Shown here in pieces: positions 1 through 10,280 of a DNA stretch of 64,000 bases. This DNA is from Ascaphus truei (Eukaryota > Chordata > Amphibia > Anura > Ascaphidae). The notes beneath the pieces were generated by a model that searched no databases, had not been told where the DNA came from, and saw only the letters and a list, made by a program, of their open reading frames with translations. The number at the start of each line of letters is the position of its first letter. Position 1 is the first letter of the stretch. The position numbers were made by a program, and so were the translations under genes. Location of the stretch: assembly GCA_036426205.1 (NCBI GenBank), contig WSYH01000085.1, forward strand, positions 289,832 through 353,831, read 5' to 3'.

Positions 1-113
1 TGGTGCAACCCACTCACCATATGTCTCATTGGCAGGTTCCCCTGAAAAATATGCAAATACTCACATCCTGGTAGGGCAGGCAGGCAAGCTGTGCAGCTAC
101 TCAATGCAATACA

Positions 114-2649
114 GGGAAAAGGGAGACCAAAAAGCGCACCAGCACAAACGGAGCAGGACAAAAGAAAACAGAAACAAAACAATGATATTTTAAAAGGGCA
201 CTTTATATGTGGCGCAAAAGACCCATCCAATGCATTCGAAAGTAGCAGAGTTCTTTTTTCAAGGATTAAAAACACAAGTGATAACATCCATTATTATACC
301 CTCTTACCTTGGGCCATTTAGCTGCAAAATCAGAACTGCTGAACGTCATAACAGAGCGGACTCAGGCGACTCAAGGCAAAAGGAAGTACCAAAGGCAGGA
401 CAGTGTGGCCCATTTTGGATGTGGGCAAACATAGGAACACCAATAACAAAGCTTTATTGACCATTCCGCAGAACAAATACATTGCCTGCTCACTGGACAC
501 AGCATTATTAAACGAAATAAAGCTATATTAAAACTAAACTAAATGCTAATAAGGGGGTACTATTATATCAGGGAAAAAACATGAACAAGGTGGATTAAAA
601 AACTGCTGTGTTGCAACTAAGTTATATACAAAAAAAAAAGTTAAAAATAAAAACATTCTAGACATGATTAAAAAAATGTGCAAGAAAAGTAAATTTAAAG
701 ACATATTACACATACAATGCATACACAGATTGTGTACCTAAATCATAGGAACCAGGGAAATTAAACCATTATAAATATGAAGTATTATCCACAGTAACAT
801 CAAAGAACAATTAAGCTATACATGATATGATAATAGGCATGATAAGGCCTAGGTTCAAAGGTTTAGATGACAAGAATTAATGTCCAATATAATGAACATT
901 GTCTTATTTAAATCTGTATTACCAAACTAATTACCATAATACATGTCATATCACAAAATTTGTTTACAAAAATGGTTGTTACGTTGCCAGTCCCTGTTCA
1001 AGCCCATAGGAAGCGCGTTTGCGAGAGTGAAGATCCAATACGCCTCCCTACGGTCCAGAAGGTTGATTGATCACCTCCTCTGAGATTTAGCAAATAACTG
1101 ATTCAATCCCACCAAAAAGAAAAATTCATTTAATCCTCCCTGACCAACCTTCAGTGATAATGTTTTCAGGACTGGATGATTAGTGTCTCTCAATTTTGTG
1201 AGCAAATGGATTTTAAATCCTGTAGCCCTTTAAGGGCTCTCTAGTCGTCCTCCACCCAATAACTCTTGCCCTAACAACCACATGTTATTAGATAAATCAC
1301 ACCAATTGACTTTTACAATTTATAAAACTGTTAATCTTAAATTCCTATTGTGGTAATATATTACACCATGTGGCCGTGTGGCGGGCAAGCAAACTCTGGA
1401 GTAAAAAACTTGTTGGCAGGCTTAATGTGTTTACATGCCTACAAGAGCCTACATTGACAGGTGAACACTAGTGATTTAAAAAAAAAGTTTTTTTTGAGCA
1501 CCAGAGATTTGATGTCACTAGTGTGATGAAACATGATGATCCAATTTGTATCCTCGCTCTACGAATACAAAACAGTGTAGGACCAGTATTGCCAAAACTA
1601 TTTTTTAACGGACAGCGGTTCCAGGATAAGACATCCTAATCTGTTTGATAATTGATAGAGTTTACACTTTTCCACTATCGTGGTCAATCGTTTAACAAAT
1701 TGTGAAATATAAAAATCAGGGGATATTGTGGTTTTTGATTCACTGATCAGATCCATGGTGTAAGTCACAATAGATTTAAACTCACAATGATACACACTTC
1801 AACCATTGTTAAACAAGGCGCAAAGAATCTTCAATTGGATGTGGGGCACCAACAATGATGCTCTACTCTGGTACGTAATGATTATCAAAATGCAATGCCT
1901 AAATGTGATTTGGGGTATCCCCATTTCCAAACCATGCCCCTTGTAAGCTCCTCAAGAATGGAAAGGAACAAACCACTCATAGTGGGAACAAATTCCTTCT
2001 CACAGCTTGAGGAAACTGTAACCTTGGGTATGGCCTTTATGACATGGATGGGTGGCAGCTGTCAGCCCTAGAAAGGTGTTCCTGGCATGTTTGCTTCCTA
2101 TAAACAATCCGTTTGGATTTTTTTGTTGTGTCAGTACAAATAATTGTAGATCCAGTCTTTCTTGCACATTTTTTTAAAACAGCTAGTTTTTTATCCACCT
2201 TGTTCATGTTTTTCCTTGATATAATAGTTACCCTTGATTAAGCATGTTTAGTTTAATATAGCTTTTTGTCGTTAAATATGCTTGTCCAGTTAGCAGCAAT
2301 GTATTTTGTTATGCTGGAATGGTCAATAAAGCTTTGTTATTGTGTTCCTATGTTTGCCCACATCCAAAATGGCCACACTGCCTTTGGTACTTCCTTTGCC
2401 CTTAGATCGGCACGAGTCGCTATGTTATGACGTCATCGGTTCTGATTTTGGCGCGAAATGGCCCACAGGTAAGAGGGTATATAATGGATGGTTATCACAT
2501 TGTGTTTTATCCTTGAAAAGAACGCTGACGACGGTTCGAAATGCATTGGATGGGTCTTTTGCCACATTAAGGCCCTTTAATCATTTTTTGTTTCTGCGTT
2601 TTTTTCCTGCTCCGTTTGTGCTGGTGCGCTTTTTGGTCTCCCTTTTCCC
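114..2649. repeat. Inverted-repeat element with internal Penelope-like fragment
   Basis: The first about 600 bases (from 'gggaaaagggagacc' at 114) are the reverse complement of the last about 500 bases (ending 'ggtctcccttttccc' at 2649). Shared landmarks are 'caataaagctttgttatt', 'cacatccaaaatgg' and 'ggtgcgctttttggtctcc'. The same terminal 140 bases recur alone at 21010-21151 with an 8-bp target duplication, so this is a transposon family with a hAT-like duplication length. The centre (about 720-2150) is unrelated to the arms. No transposase was seen. Exact termini are uncertain by about 10 bases. Confidence 0.6.
960..1500 (-). pseudogene. Penelope-like element, C-terminal GIY-YIG endonuclease fragment (degenerate)
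   Basis: Read on the minus strand, positions about 1070-970 encode a segment of the form LLDRREAYWIFTLAN followed by GLNRDW. This resembles the C-terminal end of Penelope-like retroelement proteins, where an 'RE.YWI..L....P.GLN' segment closes the GIY-YIG endonuclease. Upstream minus-strand sequence up to about 1500 and perhaps 2100 has short matching stretches broken by stops and frameshifts. No reverse transcriptase domain is visible. It is a dead 3' fragment lying between the arms of the surrounding inverted-repeat element. The family assignment rests on the short C-terminal motif only. Confidence 0.5.
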
Positions 2650-2761
2650 AGCACCCACGTCTATACTGGTACATACTTACAGTGGCCCATTGTCAATTGA
2701 CCTTGATTTTTCGAAGACATTATCAAATTAGGCATTCTTAATAAAAAGCTTTAAATACTCA

Positions 2762-3442
2762 ATGTGTGCCTTTTTCTTTCCCCGCACAATTGCTGAGCTG
2801 AGTGGACTTTATGGCTACACCACAGGCTATAAAAAACCTGACTGTAGTTATGCATTTTTAATATATTCGACAATAAATGCTGCAGCAGATAAAATGGCGA
2901 CTGTATCTGAAATATATGAATATTTAATTTCGAACTACGATTTTTACAAGTTTTCACCAGACGTTCATGGGTGGAAGCGTGCGATAAGAAAAACCTTAAG
3001 TAACGATCAGTGGGTTTTTTGCATTGCCCCTCCTGCTGGAGAGATTTGCGGGTATTGGGGTGTCATGCCAGAATTTCACAGTATGTTTGAACATGGTATT
3101 TTCAAAAGAAGAAAGGTCGGTTTTAGCCCATGTAAGAATCGTCAATCCCAATCCAGCTATGTGCCGACAAAAGCACCAGCACCAGCCGGTCCGACCATCA
3201 GTGATAACCTGGTGAACGGAAATCCTTTGTACCTGTCCCCGCCTAAATACCTAGAAAATGTCCAGCCTGAGCATGATTTCGCGTACAGGTACCAGCAAGC
3301 TTGCATTTACCAGTACCAAAATGATTTCCCGCTTCATCAGCTGTCAACTACAAGTGGACCAGGTCAGCTGTCACCTGTCAACTATAATGCAGACTTGAGG
3401 AGTCACAGTGAGTCATCACCTCCTGTTTGGCAAAGTTTATAA
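2762..3442 (+). CDS. Forkhead (winged-helix) domain protein carried by the outer element
   Basis: This is an open 226-codon frame. Residues about 25-118 match a forkhead domain in order: KKPDCSYAFLIYSTIN (helix 1, cf. KPPYSYIALI), KMATVSEIYEYLISNYDFY (helix 2), WKRAIRKTLS (helix 3, cf. WQNSIRHNLS), then GYW and MFEHGIFKRRK (wing). The DNA-contacting Asn and His of helix 3 are Arg and Lys here, so specificity may differ from classical Fox proteins. The C-terminal 105 residues are Pro/Ser/Tyr-rich without a recognised domain. A diverged homologue lies at 21381-21911 and a remnant near 54000-54240. The start is uncertain: the ATG is only 82 bases inside the element end and the first 25 residues have no match in the homologue. 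No host Fox orthologue is suggested. Confidence 0.72.
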   Translation: MCAFFFPRTIAELSGLYGYTTGYKKPDCSYAFLIYSTINAAADKMATVSEIYEYLISNYDFYKFSPDVHGWKRAIRKTLSNDQWVFCIAPPAGEICGYWGVMPEFHSMFEHGIFKRRKVGFSPCKNRQSQSSYVPTKAPAPAGPTISDNLVNGNPLYLSPPKYLENVQPEHDFAYRYQQACIYQYQNDFPLHQLSTTSGPGQLSPVNYNADLRSHSESSPPVWQSL

Positions 3443-4494
3443 TGAAGGTAAATATACAGTAGAGTAATGTACTACACTGTATTACACTATACTGTACTGT
3501 ACAGTACATGACAGTATTACTGTAAATTTAGAGCTGCAGTTCAAGCTTGCGTGTGTCAAAACAATTATTTTTTAAACAATACTGTACGTACATTACATTG
3601 CATCAATACAATACTGTATGTGAGTTGAGGGAACAATACTGTACAATACTGTATGCGAGTTGAGGGGATGTTTCTCTGTTGAGTGCACTTTGAAGAATGA
3701 TTTGATTGGCTGTCGAAGTACGTGACGCTGCAGCTTAAAAATGTAGGGAGAGGGTGGGTTGGGGCTGAAGAGTCAGAGCCAATCAGAAGTTTGTTCTCAT
3801 CCTACAGACACAGGTGTAGGATATTGCTTGAATGGCTGCTTTAAATCCCAATGACACGACTTGACGCATGCGCAATACCAGTAATAAATAGCATATTTGT
3901 TTGTTTTTCCCCAGAAAATAAACTTTGACATCAAGCGAAAAAAGACAAAAGAAGGGATTTGGATGGACTTCCATTATCGCTTTTTTAAAAAGTTGCTTGT
4001 GCATTGTTTGCCAAGTAGGCAAACATTTAGTGACAGTGCCATTTTTATTGATAGAACAATTGTGAGCTTAATAGAAAAACTTATACTGTACACTGAACAG
4101 TATGCTGCTTTTATAATCTTCAAATCTTTTATTTACATTGTACAGTACTGTCATCTTCACAACTTTTTTTTATATACACCAAAAATAAAAATGTATATCT
4201 TTATTTCTGTACAGTATGTATTATTTATTATTCAATGCTTTCAACTTTTGCAACAGTACTACTGTTTTTCTTTTTCTGATATGCACATGCGTGTACTGCA
4301 CTTTGTTGTATGTCTCATTTTGACTTTTTTTTTTAATAAAATGTAAGAGAAATTCCCTTGCATTAAATTACAGTATGTGAAGTGCAATGCTTTGTTGAAC
4401 TGTTGATAAGAATTTCAGGTCTGCAATAGGGGGTCGGTCAAAAAATACATTTTATTTTTTAATTCAAGTTTTACAAATATATATTTTTCGGGGT
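3443..4494. other. Non-coding interior of outer element
   Basis: No supported gene. The sequence is AT-rich with many short 'tactgtacagtac'-type palindromes. About 4380-4480 is a partial copy of 5218-5330 ('gtgaagtgcaatgctttg', 'aatttcaggtctgca'). The polyadenylation-like 'aataaaatgtaag' near 4335 has no clear owner. Confidence 0.5.
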
Positions 4495-6090
4495 TTTTGC
4501 CATGGGCTTGCATAGCAATTATGGATATTATGAGATTCAAACAGTACTGTTGATTTTTAATTCCACACTAGTCATGTACGTTCTGTCCGAGGTGGGTGGC
4601 ATACTGTAGTACTGTGATTTTTATTTGGGGGTGTGGGGATCAAAACATTATGATGACCAGTTGAGAATATGTCTTTGAACTATAGCTTTGAACTTCATAC
4701 AGCTCACACAGCTCGCACCCCCTCCCCCCCCCCCGCACACACACACAAGGCTCAAGGATTTCAACTTCTTATCAACACCTCTGACAAACCATGCACCATG
4801 CCACGCATGCGCAAGTGCGATAAGCTAAGCCCTTCTAACTTGACTTTTCTTCAACACAACACTCCCCCTCCCCCCCACTAGTAATAAGATTAACATGTTG
4901 TGTGAGATATAGGCTGAGCTAAGCAAGCCCTTCTAAAACTGCTATTGTACTGTAACATAAAAAGTCAACTTGAAGTTCAAAGCTTATCAACAACACAACA
5001 GAGCCCTCCAACAGAGCCATTCACGTAAATGTACTGTTGTGTGATAATCATGAGCTGGGCAGAAGACATGTTGGATAATCCTTAATGCAGGAAAATAGTA
5101 TTTTTCTATAGAATTTTATTGCATTATAAACAGAAATAATTGATTAAACAATAAAAATATAATAATTTTTATAAAACATTTTTTGTTTTTCTATATATTT
5201 TTTTCCCAAACTAATGTGAAGTGCAATGCTTTGTTTGTTGAACTGTTCATAAGAATTTCAGGTCTGCAAGAGGGGGTCGGTTTAAAAAATAGATTTATTT
5301 TTTAATGCATAATACAGTACAAAAATACAATACAGTAGCTCTTGTCTTTCTCTTCGTTATGCATTGCAAGATGGGGGGAGATCGGGTAGAGAGGGGGCTG
5401 CAGCTCTGAAAATATAGTATTTCAAAAGATTTTTTTTAAAACAAAATTTTGGGGGGGCAAAAACAAATTTCTATACAGTAACTACTGAGAGAGGGTGGGA
5501 GAGAGGGGTTTGTGTAAGATACAGGCTAGTTTGTACATGAACACTGTATTATTATCTTACACACACCCCCCCCCCTTCCTTTTTTCATTGCGGCAGTTCT
5601 GAAAATGAAAAGAAACAATAAATGCAGACATGGTTAGTTTGAGTACCATACAGTACTTCCAGTGCTGTAAAGTGCCTGTATCATACCTTCCTGTGCCTGA
5701 TTAACAGAAATAAATGATTAAACAATAACAATACAGTATTTATTTAAAAAGATTTTTTTTAAAACACTTTTTTTTGGCAAACACGAATTTCTATACAGTA
5801 ACTACTGAGAGAGGGTAGGGGAGGGGGGTTTGTGTAAGATACAGGCTGGTTTGTACATGAACACCATACTATTATCTTACACATCCCCCCCTTCCTTTTT
5901 TCATTGCAGCAGTTCTGAAAATGAAAAGAAACAATTAATGCAGACATGGTTAGTTTGAGTGCCATACAGTACTTACAGTGTTGTAAAGTGCCTGTATCAT
6001 ACTTACCTGTGCCTGATTAACAGAAATAAATGATTAAATAATAACAATATTTCAAAACAATAAAAATAAAAAAGAAAATGATTAAACGCA
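4495..6090. repeat. Left arm of a long internal inverted repeat (outer element)
   Basis: This stretch is the reverse complement, with interruptions, of about 24165-26575. Landmarks are 'cattgcggcagttctgaaaatg', 'actactgagagagggt' and 'ccacactagtcatgtac'. It contains a direct tandem duplication of about 320 bases (5471-5790 and 5791-6100, each starting 'ctatacagtaactactgag'). The corresponding tandem pair is in the right arm (24233 and 24551), so the duplication predates the inversion. No gene is seen. Confidence 0.75.
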
Positions 6091-6129
6091 TTAAACAATA
6101 AATCCTTGTTTTTTTGGTAAACTTTTGCA

Positions 6130-7140
6130 CTACAGTAGATTTTGGGAAAAGTCATTAGCAAGAGGGTTGCCACTCCAAGCACGAGCCCTTGTATGCCTCA
6201 ACAGGCCATTTATAGTGTCTCTCACAGCTCTCATAATTGTTGGGGTAACACGGAAATAACGCTCCACTTCATTCACAATGGTCTTTCTTAAATTTTCTGG
6301 CAGAGCCTTCTTTCTTTTATTTCCTTCATAATTTACATTGTGGGTCCAACGGCTGTACAAAACTGACGTGTGTTTAAATATTGACAGGGCAAATTTGTGG
6401 GCTGCACCAGCACTTCCAGTCTTATATTTCTCCCGGGTGTGCTGGGTCAGGTCAGTCAAGATGATGTCCGGCAGCGTTACAATCCTGGGTGCTGGTGTAC
6501 TTCTGGCAGCGGGCAAGGGTAGGTGGTCTGGGAGGATGCTTTCCTCCTGTCATGGCCTTACCGGAGTTGTCATCTCATCTTCAAAGGCATACAGATGATC
6601 TGCTGATGGATGGGGTGGGCGTGGGGGGCTTGGTGAGGGAAGCGTGAAGGTCCCATCATGCAGGTCACCCTCCTGCTCCTGCGTCAGACATACTGGTACA
6701 GGGACAGGTAAGGAACTCGCAGGAAAAAATACATCCCTTACAATCTTCCTTTCCATCTTCTCCATGTTCCTTTCCATCTTCTCCATGTTCCTTTCCATTT
6801 TCTCCATGCGCATATCCATACTCAACATGGTCTCCAAAAGAAGATCAACCTTTTGATCTGTGCTGTAGACATCTGCGTGGGTGGGTGGTGGAGGAGGTGA
6901 CCAGGGGCTGGCCCGGAGAACAGCGTCGAGGATGGTTGGTGGAGCTGGTGATAAGGGGGTTGGCAGGAGAACAGCCTCAATGATGGGTTGTGGAGCAGGT
7001 TGGCAGGGGGTTGACAGGAGAGCAGCCTCAATGATGGGTTGTGGAGCAGGTGAGCAGGGGGTTGACAGGAGAGCAGCAGCATCGAGGATGGGTCGTGGAG
7101 CAGGTGAGCGGAGGGTGCAAGGAGAGGATCGGAACTCCAC
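6130..7140 (-). pseudogene. BEN-like domain, coiled-coil protein of the outer element (one in-frame stop)
   Basis: On the minus strand one frame runs from 7140 to 6130, broken only by TGA at 6550-6552, where the inner homologue has Cys. In order, it has Pro-rich repeats of about 17 residues containing PAPQPIIEAALL, a heptad coiled coil with three MEKMERN units, a Pro/Ser linker, and a C-terminal globular domain of about 105 residues. The domain ends LPENLRKTIVNEV, YFRVTP, AVRDTINGLLRHTRAR. The pattern, a small hydrophobic helix, a basic KKALP segment, then 'I...IN..LR..R', fits a BEN domain (protein/DNA interaction), but the match is by eye. Compared with the inner copy the N-terminus lacks about 100 residues. 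It is divergent from the transposase at 7416. Confidence 0.6.
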
Positions 7141-7415
7141 TTGATTTGCACTGTGCTAAGGGTGATAGAGATCAGTGCGTGAGAGTCTATGCAATTTGTC
7201 TCACCTTTTATTTGAAATTTTTCGAGGGCATGGACACGAGGTGCAGGTGTTAAAAGTGGGCGTACTGTGTACTAATCCTGTCGAGTGACATTTAAGCACA
7301 TTAAATTAAAGTATAAATACACCATCCTTTTTGTGTATTCAATGCACATTCAATACACATCGAATTCACATCGAATTGCTCTGTGTGTGCTCAGATTTTT
7401 TTTCTAACAGCAGCG
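7141..7415. promoter_or_regulatory. Putative shared promoter between BEN-like gene and transposase (outer)
   Basis: These 275 bases separate two divergent genes. A near-palindromic TATA-like 'gtataaatac' lies at about 7311-7320 and could serve either strand. It is followed by three related 'cattcaatacacatcgaatt' units (about 7340-7378). The inner element has the same arrangement at 12080-12236 ('gtatttatac', 'gatgtgtattcaatgtgca'), and conservation between diverged copies supports function. Confidence 0.5.
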
Positions 7416-7508
7416 ATGCCAAAGAAAAGGATTTCAAAAGATCTCAGCTTGAGAATAAATGATATGTACCAGAATGGACACGGCATTTTACAGATCCAAT
7501 GCTGGTTA
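7416..7508 (+). pseudogene. Tc1-type transposase of outer element, exon 1 first part (split by insertion)
   Basis: ATG at 7416 opens MPKKRISKDLSLRI...MYQNGHGILQIQCWL, an N-terminal helix-turn-helix of Tc1/mariner transposases, which binds the element ends. The frame is cut at the TA of a TTA codon by the inner element. It resumes at 22326, where reading continues in frame to the exon 1 donor at 22421. The inner copy starts with the same pattern (KKISMDLSMRI, MYTSGHRIAAIQC), which confirms the start. Confidence 0.8.
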
Positions 7509-9698
7509 AAGTGGCGGCCGATCTGAGTCTAAGTCGACTAGATCCGCGGCTTTCAGATTATCCCGGTTAGGTACGTTTTTTTGTCGTTTTCGCCCTTAGT
7601 GAACTGCGTTATTTTCGCGCTCGTGATATTAGCATTTTATTCTCGCTGTCTTCAATACTGCAATGCCGTGTAAAAACTCAGGGGGGCTTTTGCGAGCTGT
7701 TGTCTTGGAAGTCTAATACGTTCGCGGTTCAACCTACGTCAGTAGACAGTCTGTGTGTGCGTGCGCAGTAATTGTAAATTTGCATATTTAAAGTATACAT
7801 GCATTTGCAGTGCTGTGCTGCTGTACAGTATGTCTCATTTGAAAATAGTTGAAACGCATAGGCGTGTACAGTACTGTAACAGTGTTACATTTCTGCATAT
7901 ACAGCGCTCTCCCCTCGCTCAGGATAATTAACTGCACTGCAGGGTTTTTCAACTTCTTATCTTCTGTGCCTTGCAGTACATCTCTCCCACACCATTCCTT
8001 TGAACGTGTGTCTGGTTTCAACCACATTCCTGCTTGACAGCAGGAATTTACTGCGCATGCACCTCTAACTTCGCCCACCACTGCTTGCTTGCCTGAGTGA
8101 GTGACCAAAAAAATGTAATTTTTTTTTTATTGTAATTTTTTTTTCTCCACAAGCCTGCAAAAACCATCTTACTGTATTACGATATTCAATCTGTGCTGTA
8201 GCTTTTGACTGCGACCCTGTGCGTTTGACTGCACATGGTTGATTTGTGTGCTTTTTACGTACTGTATTTGAGGGTGTATTATTATGATGAACTGCCTTTT
8301 GAAATTAAAGTATGTCTTTAGCTTTGAACTTCATGCAGTTGTACCCTGTAGCCCCCTCCCCCACGAACGCTAGCTCAAGGATTTCAAATTCCACGGAGTC
8401 GGTAATTTTCTGATTCTTGCCATTGTGTTCTTTAATCCGTCCATAGCTGAGCTACAAAACCTCAGTGCGCCTGCGTTTAATCCTTTTTGAGATGGGAGCT
8501 GCTTACTGCGCATGACTCACCCAACCCACCCCTCTCCACAGAGTCGTTAATTTACTGAATCTTGCCATTGTGTTCTGAATCCGTCCATAGCCGAGCTGCA
8601 AAGCCTTTTGAAATTACTGTACTCTACAGTACAGTATGTTATTTCTTTGAACTGCTGCACGACTAATCCTTCATCCCTCCCCAGGCACACACAAACTCTT
8701 ATCGACAGACACCTCCACAGAGTCATTCATTTTCTGAAGTTAGTTAGTCATTTTGTTTTTAATCCGTCCCTAGCCGAGCGTAAATCGTCTCACTGTGCCT
8801 GCGTGTACTCTAATCATTTTAGAGATGGGAGCTTGCTGCTTACTGCGCATGAGTCACCCAACCCCCTTACTCCACAGAGTCGTTAATTTTCTGAATATTG
8901 CCATTGTGTAATCCTCTTTGAGATGAGCTAGCTGATTACTGCACATGACTCACCCCCTTCCCCCCCAACCCTTTGAGGCTTAGTTTACGGTAACGCTTTG
9001 GAAATTCCCTTCTCGATTTTGAAATGTAAATCTGAGTTGCACAGCATTGTGAGAATTGAGAGTTAAAAAACCATTAACTGATTCATGTTGTTTTGTCATT
9101 CATTCTTATTCATTGGTGTACTGAAGGGGTGGGGGGGTTTGTGGTTGTTGTCAATAATTATGATTAGCAGGAATGTGAATACATATTCATTTTATTTTAT
9201 CAGGAACCAAAAAATACAAATATAAAAATAATCATGAATAATATATAATGCTGTCTTTATTAAGTCCTTCTGGCAGATTGAAATTGGATAAACATTTAGA
9301 AAACATTTGTAAAACATGGGAAAACATGAATAATGCACATTTATAAGAATATTATTTAATAATATATACTGTAATGTATAATATATATATATATATAGTA
9401 ATATTATTTTTTCATCTTTATCTTGCTCCTCATTCTGTGTACAGTACAGTAGCTCACTGAGAGAGGAGAGGTTTTGTGTACATCATTACTGCTGTTTATA
9501 TACTGTACATTTGACTGTAAAAGCAGATTAGACTGGACACAACACCCCACCTCCCCCAGGCCACCCTTTTTCCTGAAACGACAAGAAAACAAAACATTAG
9601 TGCAGTTATGTGCGTACTGTATTATGGCATTGTGTGATGTGTAGTACTACTGTACATCGCTGGTGCTGCTTTCTCTGGAAAAAAAATTTGAGCAGTTA
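7509..9698. repeat. Left subterminal region of inner element with roughly 140-base tandem repeats
   Basis: There is no gene. About 8380-8960 holds roughly four imperfect tandem units, each with 'gagtcgttaattt.ctgaatcttgccattgtg', 'tccgtccatagc.gagct' and 'gcgcatga[c/g]tcaccc'. The last block contains TGACTCA/TGAGTCA (8513, 8850 and 8946), the AP-1/bZIP palindrome. The region matches 49706-51942 almost throughout. Confidence 0.75.
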
Positions 9699-10058
9699 CT
9701 GTCGCGGCCGAGTTTATTCTTACCTTTGCCCGGTCTCGGCCGCGACAGTAACCGGGCGCGTGCCGGGGTGTCCCGTGCGCGCGCTGAAGCCTCGGAGGAG
9801 CGGTCCTCCGATCGGGGCTTCCCCCTCCCCTCTCCAGGTCCGCCGGGTCCCCCGGAACCCCCCACCGCCATCCCCCACATCGCGGGACACCAGGGCTCCG
9901 TCGGGGAGACCTGGGCAAGTGTGCATGGGGCGCAGGCACCCGATGAAGCGTGACCGCGCATCGGTGACGCCCGGCACGCCGAGAGGATTTGGCTAGCAAG
10001 CCGGGAAATCTCCCGGCTTGTGGAACTAGCCAACGAAGATTAAAACTTGTCACCAGTG
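9699..10058. mobile_element. GC-rich TA-flanked MITE
   Basis: These 360 GC-rich bases sit in AT-rich surroundings, flanked by TA (9697-9698 and 10059-10060). The left end folds on itself: CTGTCGCGGCCGAG...CTCGGCCGCGACAG (9699-9749). The right end, inverted, reads CACTGGTGACAAGTTTTAATC, close to the CAGTGGCGACAAAG ends of related copies. It shares long blocks with 46086-46448 ('cgggtcccccggaacccc', 'gggacaccagggctcc', 'gccgggaaatctcccggctt'). Open frames here are by-products of GC content. Confidence 0.75.
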
Positions 10059-10280
10059 TAGTAGGCAGCTACTGTAGTACTGTCAAACTAGTCTACTGTA
10101 TACTAGAACTACTGTATACTCTGACTACTGTTAAATACTATGTACTGTAACCTGATGGCTGGTGCTGCTCTCTCTGTAAAGAAAGAACTGTAACTACTGT
10201 ATACTCTGTCTTTTGGGAAAGAAAAAATCTGTGCCATACTTACCTGTATCATACTGTACTTACAATACTACAGCACAGTA

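Noticed and set aside
2342..2731. 129-codon plus-strand frame
   Set aside because: It spans the end of the inverted-repeat element and the border of the next; the other arm and the copy at 21010 do not keep the frame.
2762..3442. A host Fox gene exon
   Set aside because: The homologue lies at the equivalent place in a second element and a remnant in a third, so the gene belongs to the transposon.
8380..8960. CRISPR-like array
   Set aside because: Units are about 140 bases, imperfect and without spacer structure, in a eukaryotic transposon.
9610..10053. Overlapping open frames on both strands in GC-rich DNA
   Set aside because: They lie in a MITE whose sequence recurs at 46086; frames are Pro/Arg/Gly-rich, present on both strands, and not kept between copies.
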